Of a DNA stretch of 64,000 nt, positions 1-7,154 are shown piece after piece. Origin of the DNA: Bryobacteraceae bacterium (GTDB taxonomy: Bacteria > Acidobacteriota > Terriglobia > Bryobacterales > Bryobacteraceae); assembly GCA_029975915.1 (NCBI GenBank), contig JARKOC010000125.1, positions 1-64,000 on the forward strand. The letters are read 5' to 3'. Below the pieces are notes generated by a model, which did no database searches, had not been told where the DNA came from, and saw nothing but the letters and a program-made list of their open reading frames with translations. A program made the position numbers and the translations under genes. Each line of letters opens with the position of its first letter. The first letter of the stretch is position 1.

Positions 1-231
1 GTGCTGCGGCTGATGGAGACGTTTTCGATAGGTGAAGTGAGCGCGGCCGTGAGGCAGGCGCAATTACTGCAGGCGATCAGCTTCGATGCGGTGAAGCACC
101 TGGTGCTGTGCGCCATCGACAAACGGCCGCCGAAGCTGGATTTGGAGAATTATCCGCACCTGCCTGTGGCCGAGGTGGCGCTGACGCGTGCCGCTGATTA
201 CCAGATGCTGCTCGAAGCGGGAGGGCGGTGA
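1..231 (+). CDS. istA: IS21 transposase IstA, C-terminal fragment (cut by window edge)
   Basis: The frame is open from base 1 to a TGA at 229-231 and gives the last 76 residues of an IS21 transposase. The tail has the usual form of IstA C-termini: a helical stretch, then PPKLDLENYPHLP, then VALTRAADYQMLL. The catalytic DDE core would lie upstream, outside the window. The stop overlaps the istB start (GTGA at 228-231), the normal translational coupling of istA and istB. Whether the full transposase is intact cannot be judged here. Confidence 0.85.
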   Translation: MLRLMETFSIGEVSAAVRQAQLLQAISFDAVKHLVLCAIDKRPPKLDLENYPHLPVAEVALTRAADYQMLLEAGGR

Positions 232-995
232 TGGAGGCGCCGCAGGTGCTGTTGGAGCATTATCTGAAGCAGTTGAAGCTGCCGACGATTCTGCGCGAGT
301 ACGCCAAGCTGGCCGAGCAGTGCGCCAAGGAGCGGGTGGACTTTCAGCGCTTTCTGCTGCGGTTGGTGGAAGCCGAGATGCTGGAGCGGGACCGCAAGGC
401 GACCGAGCGGCGGATCCGGGCGGCGAAGTTCACGGTGGTGAAGAGCCTGGAGACGTTCGATTTCCTGGCGATGCCGTCGCTGAACAAGAAGCTGGTGCTG
501 GAACTGGCGCGGTGCGAGTGGATCACGCGGCGCGAGAATGTGCTGGCGCTGGGCAATTCCGGCACAGGCAAGACGCACATCGCGCTGGCGCTGGGGCTGG
601 CGGCATGCCAGCGCGGCATGAGGGTGCGGTTCACCACGGCGGCGGCGCTGGTGCATGAGCTGAATGAGGCGCGGGATGAAAAGCGGCTGCTGCGCTTCCA
701 GAAACACCTGCTGCGACAGGAACTGTTGATTGTCGATGAACTGGGTTTCGTGCCGATATCGAAGACCGGGGCCGAGATGCTGTTTGAGGTTTTCAGCCAG
801 CGCTATGAGCGGGGCTCGACGCTGGTGACCAGCAACTTGCCGTTTGCCGAATGGACCGAGGTGCTGGGTTCGGAGCGGCTGACCGGGGCGCTGCTGGACC
901 GGCTGACGCACCACGTCCACATCCTGGAGATGAACGGCGACAGCTACCGGCTCAAAGACAGCAAACGGAAGCGGGCGGCAGAACGGGCCAAGTAA
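228..995 (+). CDS. istB: IS21 helper ATPase IstB
   Basis: IstB is the AAA+ ATPase that assists IstA in target choice and strand transfer. The 255-residue product has the usual family length. A Walker A motif, GNSGTGKT, lies near residue 110, a Walker B stretch, LLIVDELGF, near residue 165, and the sensor-like TSNLPFAEW near residue 205. Translation can begin at GTG 228, overlapping the istA stop, or at ATG 231. The reading frame is full length, so the helper looks functional. Confidence 0.95.
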   Translation: MMEAPQVLLEHYLKQLKLPTILREYAKLAEQCAKERVDFQRFLLRLVEAEMLERDRKATERRIRAAKFTVVKSLETFDFLAMPSLNKKLVLELARCEWITRRENVLALGNSGTGKTHIALALGLAACQRGMRVRFTTAAALVHELNEARDEKRLLRFQKHLLRQELLIVDELGFVPISKTGAEMLFEVFSQRYERGSTLVTSNLPFAEWTEVLGSERLTGALLDRLTHHVHILEMNGDSYRLKDSKRKRAAERAK

Positions 996-1020
996 GCGCA
1001 TAGGCCGCCAGAGGCTCGCG

Positions 1021-1106
1021 TGCGTTTTGGGGCCGGCTTGCGCTTCGCCCTAAACGCTCGGCCTCCGGCCTCGCAGGGCTGAAGCTCCAGCCGGCCCCAA
1101 AACGCA
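1021..1106. repeat. Long stem-loop downstream of istB
   Basis: The arms at 1021-1038 and 1089-1106 are exact inverted copies of 18 bp (TGCGTTTTGGGGCCGGCT and its complement) around a 50-nt loop, which itself contains GGCCTCCGGCC. No T-run follows, so it is not a classical intrinsic terminator. It may end or shield istB transcription or be a structural part of the IS. The structure is seen directly; the role is inferred. Confidence 0.75.
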
Positions 1107-1137
1107 GATCACCCGACCCCACAGAACGGCCCGAAGT

Positions 1138-1187
1138 GGTCCCCTTTTGCTCCGCCCTGGTGGTAACTTTTTACTTCGCCCTTGACA
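1138..1187. repeat. IS21 right-end tandem terminal repeats
   Basis: Read on the minus strand, two related 20-mers occur in direct orientation: GGGCGAAGTAAAAAGTTACC (1162-1181) and GGGCGGAGCAAAAGGGGACC (1138-1157), matching at about 15 of 20 positions. The outer copy is followed by the terminal CTTGACA at 1181-1187. Multiple internal repeats at the ends are typical IS21-family transposase binding sites. Confidence 0.7.
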
Positions 1188-2699
1188 GCGTGCGCGCCAC
1201 TGATCCAGAAGTTGCTGGCGATGCACAACCACTAGGGTGTTCACCTTCCGATGCGCAATGAGCCATGCTCCCACGGCCGTCTTTCCGAACGCGGTCGGCG
1301 CGCAGATCACGCCGATGTCATGGGCCTAGGCCTGCGTCACAGCTTCGTTTTGCGCAGGCAGCAACGTTCCACGAAATTCGACGTCGATTGGATGCCCGAG
1401 TGTGCGCTCATCCTGGATCTCCGGGTCAATCCCGTTAGCTCTGAGAAGATCCAGCGCTTCCTGCCCGCATCCTCGCGGCAGCCCGATGTGCTCCGGGAAG
1501 TTCTCGCCACAGGAGATGATGCGCGGCTTGCCGTAAGTGGAAAGGCGCATCGCCTGCGCCTTATAGAACTCAGGATTCTGGAATGCCGCCAGCCGGCAGA
1601 GACGATCCAGCATTGCGGTTGGCAGATCTTTCTTTTCGATGTAGGCCAAGTTCGAAAAGACAAACCGGACTCTCGCCGGAAGCGGACCGGCAATCGGCCT
1701 TTCACGTCTGGACTTGGATGGTGGCAACAACCACGGATCTACACCAGCTTCTTCTTCCGTCACTGCGAACCGAACTCCTACGAAGTTCCCCTCGGGGGCC
1801 AGTTCGTGGATGAGGGTCGGCAGCATGTCGGCCGGAATGCGTTCGACCCTGGACAAGTACTGCCACTGGTTCGGATACGGCTCCAACCACTCATCGACAA
1901 AGACGCTGTTGCCTGACTTCCTCGGGACCTTTTGGAGGGGCAGCGCGATCAGGTTGCCGAATCCTCCCTTGGGCATCGTGTCCTGGTTGGGGAAGAGCCG
2001 GTCATAGGAATCCAAACCAATCTCGTGGCGCGATTCGGTGGCCCTGGTCAGGAGCGCAGGGCCCAATCTGCGCGCGTCGGCCGCCCGCACTGGCCAGTCG
2101 AAGTAGAGCCAGATGTGTCCGCCGTTTCCAGACCTTGACCTTTCCAGCGAGGCCGGCACGTTGAAACGGCGGCATGTCGCCAGGAACACGACGGCGTCCT
2201 CGCGCCAGCCCGATTTGTCAAAGTCGACGGCAAGGAACCAACAAGTCTCGTCCGCCAGGAGGGGGTAGATCCCGATGGTCGCTTTGCCTTCGAGGTGATC
2301 TCGAATTGCCGCGTCGGTAAGCGGCCGTAGGATCCTCGTTTTTCGCGCGACCAGTTTCCGCTTGTCTGGTGGCGCCGCATGGATGGCATTCCAGTCCATA
2401 TCGGCAGCGGGTGAGTAGCCGTGTTTCTCCCCTCTCTCCCAGCGCAACGCGTAGATGTCTTCCCGCCCGCGGAACAGGCTCTTGAAAAGCTGCAGCTTCT
2501 CGCTGGGCGGCGATCCGTGATGGATGCTGGTACTGCTCTCCAATGATTTGACACCAGGTTGCTCCTCTGCCGGATTGGGCAGCAGGTCATGAGCGGCAAG
2601 GATCGAGCGAAAGTGCGCATTCTCCGCGTTGAGGCGAGCGCACTCAGCCAACGCCGCCTTCAGTTGCTCTTCCGACACACTCACCCGAGTCGCTTCCAT
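1188..2699 (-). pseudogene. TOTE-type archaeo-eukaryotic primase-helicase, interrupted
   Basis: The 457-codon open part starts with a coiled coil (about residues 8-38), then an archaeo-eukaryotic primase domain with catalytic VDFD (D159/D161), SGNGGHIW (190-197) and GFGNLIALPLQ (246-256), and ends where a superfamily 2 helicase begins (LLPAQNEAV). An in-frame TAG at 1326-1328 stops it. The same frame then continues as AHDIGV..APTAFGKT..WLIA..VNTLVVVHRQQLLDQW, that is, helicase motifs I and Ia, until the IS21 end at 1187. The gene is therefore broken twice. Its ATG (2699) overlaps the end of the AbiEii gene. Proteins of this make-up are known as TOTE conflict-system primase-helicases. The primase half could still be made. 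Confidence 0.85.
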
Positions 2700-3511
2700 G
2701 GTTCGCCTGGAAGCATCGAGAGGAACGAATCGTGGACGGATTCCGCTGCCCGGACGACATTGAACTGGCCCTTGGCAGTGTCGCTCAGCACCAACAGTGG
2801 TGCGACGTCGGCGCTGAAGACCGGATCGGAGAGCTTCTCTGCGAGGTTTGCTTCGAATTCGGCACGCGAAACACGGGCTCCGTTCACCTCCATGTAGTGC
2901 TGAAAGCAGCGAATTACCTTTTTGGCGTCCAGGTTAGGGAATCGATCGAGCGCTGTTGACAAGTCGAACAGATCACGACCTTTCTTCCGCTGATAGAAGG
3001 CTCGCAGCTTCGTGGCCAGCAGTTCTTCCAACTCATACGTTGTCACTTCGGCGGCACCGTCGAACCACGGGTTGCCGACGAACACCCGCTTCCTCGCCAA
3101 GCCCAGAACGGAGAAATGCTCGCGCGTGGTAACCTCGATCTTCAGCCGGAGAGGTGTGACGGGCGGGACCTCCGATTCAAATCGATACAGAAGCGTCATT
3201 CTTCCCTCCGACTGCTTGCGCCGAGGTTCGCCCAACCAGTGATCCAGTCTGTTCCGAAGCCCAGTGATCACCGAGCCGATGGCGCCGGCCTCGATTTGTA
3301 CGAGATCGATGTCTTCTGAATACCGCGATGCTGGACTTAGATACAGCTTGTGGAGTGCAGTCCCACCACGGAAGGCCAACGAAGACGAGAGCACTGAATC
3401 CGAGTAGATCTCGACCAGAGCCCGGGAGATTACCAGATCCTGCTCCACCTGTGCATCGCTGGACCAAGGCGCCGTGCGCCGCCATGCCGTGATGTGCGCG
3501 CGTGGGATCAT
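2681..3511 (-). CDS. AbiEii-family nucleotidyltransferase toxin
   Basis: The 276-residue product is a DUF1814/AbiEii-type nucleotidyltransferase, the toxin of type IV toxin-antitoxin pairs that act in phage abortive infection. Visible motifs are FRGGTALHKL (47-56), SEDIDLV (65-71, with the metal-binding aspartates D67 and D69) and KLRAFYQRKKGRDLFDL (168-184). Length and motif order fit the family, so the toxin looks intact. ATG 3511 overlaps the AbiEi stop by four bases (ATGA). Its 3' end overlaps the TOTE gene start by 19 bp, so the three genes form one tightly packed transcription unit. Known homologues transfer nucleotides to RNA targets; the substrate here is unknown. Confidence 0.9.
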   Translation of the reverse strand: MIPRAHITAWRRTAPWSSDAQVEQDLVISRALVEIYSDSVLSSSLAFRGGTALHKLYLSPASRYSEDIDLVQIEAGAIGSVITGLRNRLDHWLGEPRRKQSEGRMTLLYRFESEVPPVTPLRLKIEVTTREHFSVLGLARKRVFVGNPWFDGAAEVTTYELEELLATKLRAFYQRKKGRDLFDLSTALDRFPNLDAKKVIRCFQHYMEVNGARVSRAEFEANLAEKLSDPVFSADVAPLLVLSDTAKGQFNVVRAAESVHDSFLSMLPGEPWKRLG

Positions 3512-4323
3512 TCCTCCACCTCGATCCTCTCGTTCAGCAGCACTCGCCAGCGTTGGCTCCTCACTGCTCCCTGAGCGTCGCGATCCGCCCGCAGCGGAAT
3601 GGTACGAGGCTTCCGATCAGCGATCCAATTCGCCAACTGGCCAACCTTGTCCCCAGCGCCCGCGAGTTCCAGGAGGAGACCGCACCGTTGCACCGCCGCG
3701 AGTTCGGCCTCGGTTTCGGCCGCTCTCAACAATCGTTCCGGGTCGAACTTTTCCGCAAGTTCCGTGAACACGGAGACGATATTCCCAAAGCCCCCCGCTG
3801 CGAGGGCATAGCGAACAAGATCGAAAGCAGTCGCCTCTGGAGACGACACCAGCATCGTACCCGTCTCAACTTTCAGCGCGACGGTCGGGGTCTGGGCTTG
3901 ATGCCGTTTGTGGAAGAACCGCAGCTGAGTTCTGCCAGCGATGGCCGGCCGCAGGGCCCGATCGGTAATTACCTGGAACTCCTGGGCCTGCTGATGAGCG
4001 GCGCCATGTAGCGCAGCGGCGGAAAGGAGACCAACGTAATAAGGTCTGCCGTGGAACCGCATGAGCGCATCGATGTACCATGCCGGCGGCGGCGCGCCGG
4101 CCGACCGGTATTCAATCGGCACAATCACAAAGAAGCCCCGTCGCGGCGCGACGAGGCGGGTTTGCTTATGCAGACGCAAGGCAGCATGCCGGAAGGCGAT
4201 GTCCGACAGGCCACACGAGTCGGCCGCTTCCTCCCGAGTGAAAGTGTAGCGTCCAGACTCCTGAAGCCCGTCCACGAACCGGCTCAACGGTACGAGTTCC
4301 CGGGATGGCTGTTTCGTTCGCAC
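3508..4323 (-). CDS. AbiEi-family antitoxin/transcriptional regulator
   Basis: The 271-residue protein begins with a winged-helix segment (about residues 25-70, FTREEAADSCGLSDIAFRHA) followed by the AbiEi core (PAWYIDALMRFHGRPYYVGLLSAAALHGA) and a C-terminal helical part. AbiEi proteins neutralise AbiEii toxins and repress their own promoter. The start is GTG 4323. A near-consensus -10 (TATAGT) lies only eight bases upstream, so the message may be almost leaderless. It is first gene of the abiEi-abiEii-TOTE unit, with a four-base overlap to the toxin gene. No lesion is visible. Confidence 0.9.
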   Translation of the reverse strand: MRTKQPSRELVPLSRFVDGLQESGRYTFTREEAADSCGLSDIAFRHAALRLHKQTRLVAPRRGFFVIVPIEYRSAGAPPPAWYIDALMRFHGRPYYVGLLSAAALHGAAHQQAQEFQVITDRALRPAIAGRTQLRFFHKRHQAQTPTVALKVETGTMLVSSPEATAFDLVRYALAAGGFGNIVSVFTELAEKFDPERLLRAAETEAELAAVQRCGLLLELAGAGDKVGQLANWIADRKPRTIPLRADRDAQGAVRSQRWRVLLNERIEVEE

Positions 4324-4331
4324 AACAAACC

Positions 4332-4337
4332 ACTATA
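4332..4337 (-). promoter_or_regulatory. Candidate -10 box of the abiEi operon
   Basis: TATAGT on the minus strand lies eight bases before the GTG start of abiEi. No good -35 is seen at 16-18 bp. If used, transcription would start within two or three bases of the start codon and the mRNA would be nearly leaderless, which agrees with the lack of a Shine-Dalgarno sequence. Confidence 0.4.
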
Positions 4338-4771
4338 CGCTACGTTACGAGAAGGAAACCGCACATTGAGAACGCCATCGGCATTAAGAAACCTTTCGAG
4401 AACGGGTTGGAAAGCACGATTGCCGGGGAGCCACACCCAAATTCCGCAACTTCCCGCCACCCCGTTTTGCTTGACGCCATCGCCATCTGCGGTCCCCGTT
4501 ATCTCAAACATTCGCCAGTATTTGTGTTTCCGCGCGGTTCTCCGGTTGGAAACGCCTCCGACCGGGCCACGCGCTCCACCGCCATGGTTCGGTTCGTTGG
4601 CCTCTCTCAACCCTTCAAACTCTCCGTTTTCTCCGTTGACAGGTCCGCGTTTGTTGACAGGCCGGTTGAGCGCGTAGGCCGGTCTGGCGATTTTCGAACT
4701 GCTGCCCAAGGCGCTTGACAGGGTCTGTTCCGTTACACCGTTGTAGTAACATTGGATTTACGGAGGTGGCC
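4338..4771. other. Intergenic region, abiEi to abrB remnant
   Basis: No convincing gene is seen here. The stretch contains two copies of GTTGACAGG (near 4635 and 4653), a TTGACA at 4715-4720 that could be a -35 for the AbrB-like gene, and GTTAC/GTAAC inverted arms at 4732-4736 and 4746-4750 just before that gene, a possible autoregulatory operator. Confidence 0.4.
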
Positions 4772-4954
4772 ATGGTTAAGAAGCTGACCAAACATGGGAA
4801 CAGTTTGGCACTGGTGATCGACCGGCCGATCCTCGACCTGCTGAAAATCGACGTCGAGACCCCACTGGAAATCAGCACGGACGGCCAGCGTCTCATCGTG
4901 ACGCCCACTGTGCCCTCCGCGCGTCGCGCATGCCGATGGTCTTTGCCGGAATGA
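4772..4954 (+). pseudogene. AbrB/MazE-like antitoxin, truncated
   Basis: ATG 4772 follows a good ribosome site (CGGAGG at 4761-4766). The first 48 residues are a normal SpoVT/AbrB swapped-hairpin domain (MVKKLTKHGNSLALVID..., ending RLIVTPT). After that the expected acidic toxin-binding tail is missing: the frame runs through an unrelated 12-residue end and stops. The 3' part overlaps antisense a small ORF (4893-5075), so a recombination junction near 4920 probably replaced the tail. Intact relatives are usually followed by a Doc or PIN toxin gene; none is present here. Antitoxin binding is probably lost; DNA binding may remain. Confidence 0.65.
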
Positions 4955-5075
4955 TTACCTCGACCACCTCGTCGCAGGGGACTCCGTCCCTGACCAGTAC
5001 GTGGACCGTCGATCGCTGTCGCGGGATGCGGATCCTGGCCGGTAATCCGTGGCTGGTGGGAGGCTTGATCGGCAT
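4893..5075 (-). CDS. Small hypothetical protein (60 aa)
   Basis: Not recognised. Starting at ATG 5075, the product is basic at the N-terminus and then has a strand-like segment, TVHVLVRDGVPCDEVVEVIIPAK, that looks like a folded small domain rather than chance sequence. It begins five bases after the stop of the upstream ORF on the same strand, so the two could be co-transcribed. Its last ten or so codons are antisense to the truncated AbrB-like gene and may not be original. No strong ribosome site is visible. A chance ORF cannot be excluded. Confidence 0.35.
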   Translation of the reverse strand: MPIKPPTSHGLPARIRIPRQRSTVHVLVRDGVPCDEVVEVIIPAKTIGMRDARRAQWASR

Positions 5076-5080
5076 GGGCC

Positions 5081-5407
5081 TTACAGGCCCCGGTTCGCCA
5101 GGAACGTGTGCCGGCTGGCGCCCTTCCTCTTGCCAAGGCCCAAGAGCACGCCGGGCGTGACCATCGGCAGGTTGGCCAGTTCCGAAAGCTGCGCTAGGCC
5201 GGCGTGGGCGGCCCGCTCGTACCCGTAACGCGTGGTATCCACCGAGACTTGTGCTGCGCGATGCCGGTGGTCCGCGGCGATGAACCGGATGGAGATGCCG
5301 GGCTCGACCCAGATCGCCCGTCCCTGCGCGACGAAGCGTTTGGCCCGGTTCTTGTTCGTAAACCGGCAATCGGAAACCGGATTCTCGATCCGGATGCTCT
5401 TGAGCAT
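5081..5407 (-). CDS. Hypothetical protein (108 aa)
   Basis: Not recognised, but the composition looks protein-like: RFTNKNRAKRFVAQGRAIWV near the N-terminus, then SIRFIAADHRHRAAQ and a leucine-rich middle, with a basic tail. ATG 5407 is the first start. A perfect short hairpin (5433-5450) lies 26 bp upstream. It is followed closely by the 60-residue ORF on the same strand. The two small genes sit between the truncated antitoxin and the ThuA-TIR gene, in mobile surroundings. They could be a fragment of a mobile element or a small accessory module. Confidence 0.45.
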   Translation of the reverse strand: MLKSIRIENPVSDCRFTNKNRAKRFVAQGRAIWVEPGISIRFIAADHRHRAAQVSVDTTRYGYERAAHAGLAQLSELANLPMVTPGVLLGLGKRKGASRHTFLANRGL

Positions 5408-5432
5408 AGTTCTGGTGTCTGCCCGGGTGGGA

Positions 5433-5450
5433 TTGCGGGTATGCCCGCAA
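5433..5450. repeat. Short hairpin TTGCGGG-TATG-CCCGCAA
   Basis: Perfect 7-bp arms (5433-5439 and 5444-5450) around a 4-nt loop, upstream of the 108-residue ORF. It could be an operator or a transcript hairpin; no T-run follows on either strand. Confidence 0.6.
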
Positions 5451-5766
5451 GAGAGCCGAAGGCTCGTTAGGAGGGATGCGGGATTTGCGAGAGGCCCCGC
5501 GCGCCTCTGGGGAACGCCGTGCGAGCGTTCAATTCCTGAGTATCATCACGGTGCCTCAGTCGTCAACAGAGAACCGCTAATCCAAAACAACAGCCGCCTC
5601 CTGCGGGTATAGCTTCCGCACCGCGTCACACCGGAGCTGTAGCCGAGGAAGCCGTTTGGGCGGGACGGCGATCATAAGCTCATGTGCGCTCTGTGACGGG
5701 TGTCCGTCCATGGATGCGGTTCAGATCCAACGGCATCAACGATGACCATGGGATCTCGGCATCCGA
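5451..5766. other. Intergenic region without recognised features
   Basis: About 316 bases between the small ORFs and the 3' end of the ThuA-TIR gene. No coding sequence with plausible composition, RNA gene or repeat was recognised on either strand. Confidence 0.5.
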
Positions 5767-6849
5767 TTAGCCGCGGCCCTGTAAGGCTTGGAGAAATTCC
5801 TCAAACCGGTGGTAGTCGATCCATTGCCGCTGTCTCAGCCGGTCAGGCAAGGCCCGAGGGTCCAGCCGCAGGATGATGGGCGTGATTGTCCGGCCCAACA
5901 CCCATGCCGCACCCCACTCGGTCTTTACCCATTCGCTTTCGAGGCTCTCTGGCGTTGCAAGCACCGCCAGTTCCCGGCTGTTCAGAAGTCCCTGCCGGAT
6001 CACTGCCTCCCAAACCGCCCCGGGCCCTATTGCTTTCTCGTCGAGGAACACCCGTATCCCCAGCGCCTCCGCTCGTCGTTCAATCGCCCGTGCCTCATCT
6101 CGATTTGTCGATGAAAAGCTCAGGAACAGATCGTATTCGAAGGTCCGCTCGTTTGTTTCCTTGGCTACCCATCGCGCCGCGTTTGCTGCCACTCTCAAGA
6201 AATTCGAGTCAGCGTACATCGCTGCAAAGTGGCCTAACGAGAACCAAGCCAAACGCCCCGCACCAAGCGTTCTGCAAGCCGCTACAGGAATCGGACCGTC
6301 GCGGAACCGCTGCGGCGCAAATACACGATCACTTACATCCGCCGAGAGCAGCGGTCGAACGCCCGGAGCAAGATTCTGCGCCCACACCTCTTCGGCCAGC
6401 TCGAATGTCTCGACTCCTTCGAGGATTGGGTGACCGGCTCCGGCCGGCATAGGATCAACGGGAAACCGCGAGAGTGGGTCGCCCGGTACCGGGACTGCCA
6501 GATTGACCTGCACGAAGCTGCGATTCGGCTCAACGACCAGTTGCATCGCACCATACGCGGCCCGGATTCCGCACGCCGCGATGAAATCCTTGTTGTGGGC
6601 GTAAGGATATACCGAGTCATGGATCGCGAAGACGCCTCCGCCAGCCTCAGCAAAGCGCAGAATCTGATCTTCCGGTATTGATCCTTCCGCGCTCGGTATG
6701 CTGTTTAGAATCAGGACCTCGGCCGCATCCAATTGGTCCGGTACCGCTGTCACCGTCCGAACAGTGAAGCCCTCAACCTCAGCCAATCGGCCTTGGAGAG
6801 TCCCCGGAGCAGGATGGCCCTGTGTTTCGACAACGCAAACTCTCGGCAT
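5767..6849 (-). CDS. ThuA-like domain fused to a TIR domain
   Basis: The 360-residue protein has two parts. Residues 1-230 follow the ThuA/glutamine-amidotransferase-like fold: strand VLILNSIPS, then GGGVFAIHDSVYPYAHNKDFIAACG (71-94), HPILEGVETFEL (140-151) and GRLAWFSLGHF (198-208). Residues 238-360 are a TIR domain: YDLFLSFSSTNRDEA at the start, a BB-loop region near GIRVFLDEKAI, and a SxWxxxE motif (S305, W307, E311) that matches the catalytic glutamate position of NAD-cleaving TIR enzymes. There is no signal peptide, so it should act in the cytoplasm. ATG 6849 follows a TATAAT box inside a palindrome. It lies among abortive-infection genes. I infer a NAD-consuming or nucleotide-signalling effector with ThuA as sensor or substrate-binding part. 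The domain calls are firm; the role is not. Confidence 0.85.
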   Translation of the reverse strand: MPRVCVVETQGHPAPGTLQGRLAEVEGFTVRTVTAVPDQLDAAEVLILNSIPSAEGSIPEDQILRFAEAGGGVFAIHDSVYPYAHNKDFIAACGIRAAYGAMQLVVEPNRSFVQVNLAVPVPGDPLSRFPVDPMPAGAGHPILEGVETFELAEEVWAQNLAPGVRPLLSADVSDRVFAPQRFRDGPIPVAACRTLGAGRLAWFSLGHFAAMYADSNFLRVAANAARWVAKETNERTFEYDLFLSFSSTNRDEARAIERRAEALGIRVFLDEKAIGPGAVWEAVIRQGLLNSRELAVLATPESLESEWVKTEWGAAWVLGRTITPIILRLDPRALPDRLRQRQWIDYHRFEEFLQALQGRG

Positions 6850-6861
6850 GACAGAATTGAT

Positions 6862-6876
6862 CGGCTATTATAGCCG
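6862..6876 (-). promoter_or_regulatory. -10 box within a perfect palindrome before the ThuA-TIR gene
   Basis: CGGCTATTATAGCCG has 6-bp arms around a TTA centre and contains the consensus TATAAT (6867-6872) on the minus strand. The predicted start of transcription is about ten bases before ATG 6849. No clear -35 is seen. A repressor bound at the palindrome would block this promoter. The regulator is not identified. Confidence 0.5.
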
Positions 6877-7031
6877 CTCCGAACAACTGCCGCTCGCGCG
6901 CCGCCATGGGCAACGTGGGCGCTCTGTATAAGAGAGGAAAAATCTGTCAGGTTTCGGGAACGTGCAATGCTGCCCATCCGACCCATTCCTCCCAAGCCGT
7001 TGGGAACAGATCACGAGTCGCGGGCGGCATT

Positions 7032-7148
7032 CTGGGACGGATCATCGCACGCTACCCAGGCGGCAGCGAATCGAGTTTGGACGCCAATTGGACTCCAAAT
7101 GGACTCCAGAGAGGGGTTTCGAAGGAGGGAAGGTCTGTAACTCATTGA
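7032..7148 (+). pseudogene. Possible remnant of a tyrosine recombinase C-terminus
   Basis: The plus-strand reading ...ARYPGGSESSLDANWTPNGLQ... up to a TGA at 7146-7148 resembles the ends of many phage-type integrases (YxHLxPGG..xxVxxLD, followed by a variable tail). It points at, and ends six bases before, the tRNA-Pro 3' end, where the integrase gene of a tRNA-targeting element would normally sit. The catalytic core is absent. The similarity is short and judged by eye; the call is tentative. The rest of 6850-7154 shows nothing else. Confidence 0.3.
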
Positions 7149-7154
7149 GTTATT

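Larger units (their letters stand above)
1..1187 (+). mobile_element. IS21-family insertion sequence, right part
   Basis: The segment contains the 3' end of an istA transposase gene, a complete istB helper gene, a long stem-loop and a right terminus ending ...CTTGACA, which fits the TGT...ACA ends of the IS21 family. The left end lies before the window. The element sits inside the TOTE-like helicase gene on the other strand: codons of that gene resume directly at 1188. The target duplication cannot be checked because the left junction is missing. Confidence 0.9.

Noticed and set aside
1251..1916. A 221-codon plus-strand ORF
   Set aside because: It is antisense to the primase-helicase pseudogene, whose primase motifs are clear.
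4305..4718. Overlapping ORFs on both strands between abiEi and the AbrB remnant
   Set aside because: Compositions are not protein-like and the left ones overlap the abiEi start region; treated as intergenic.
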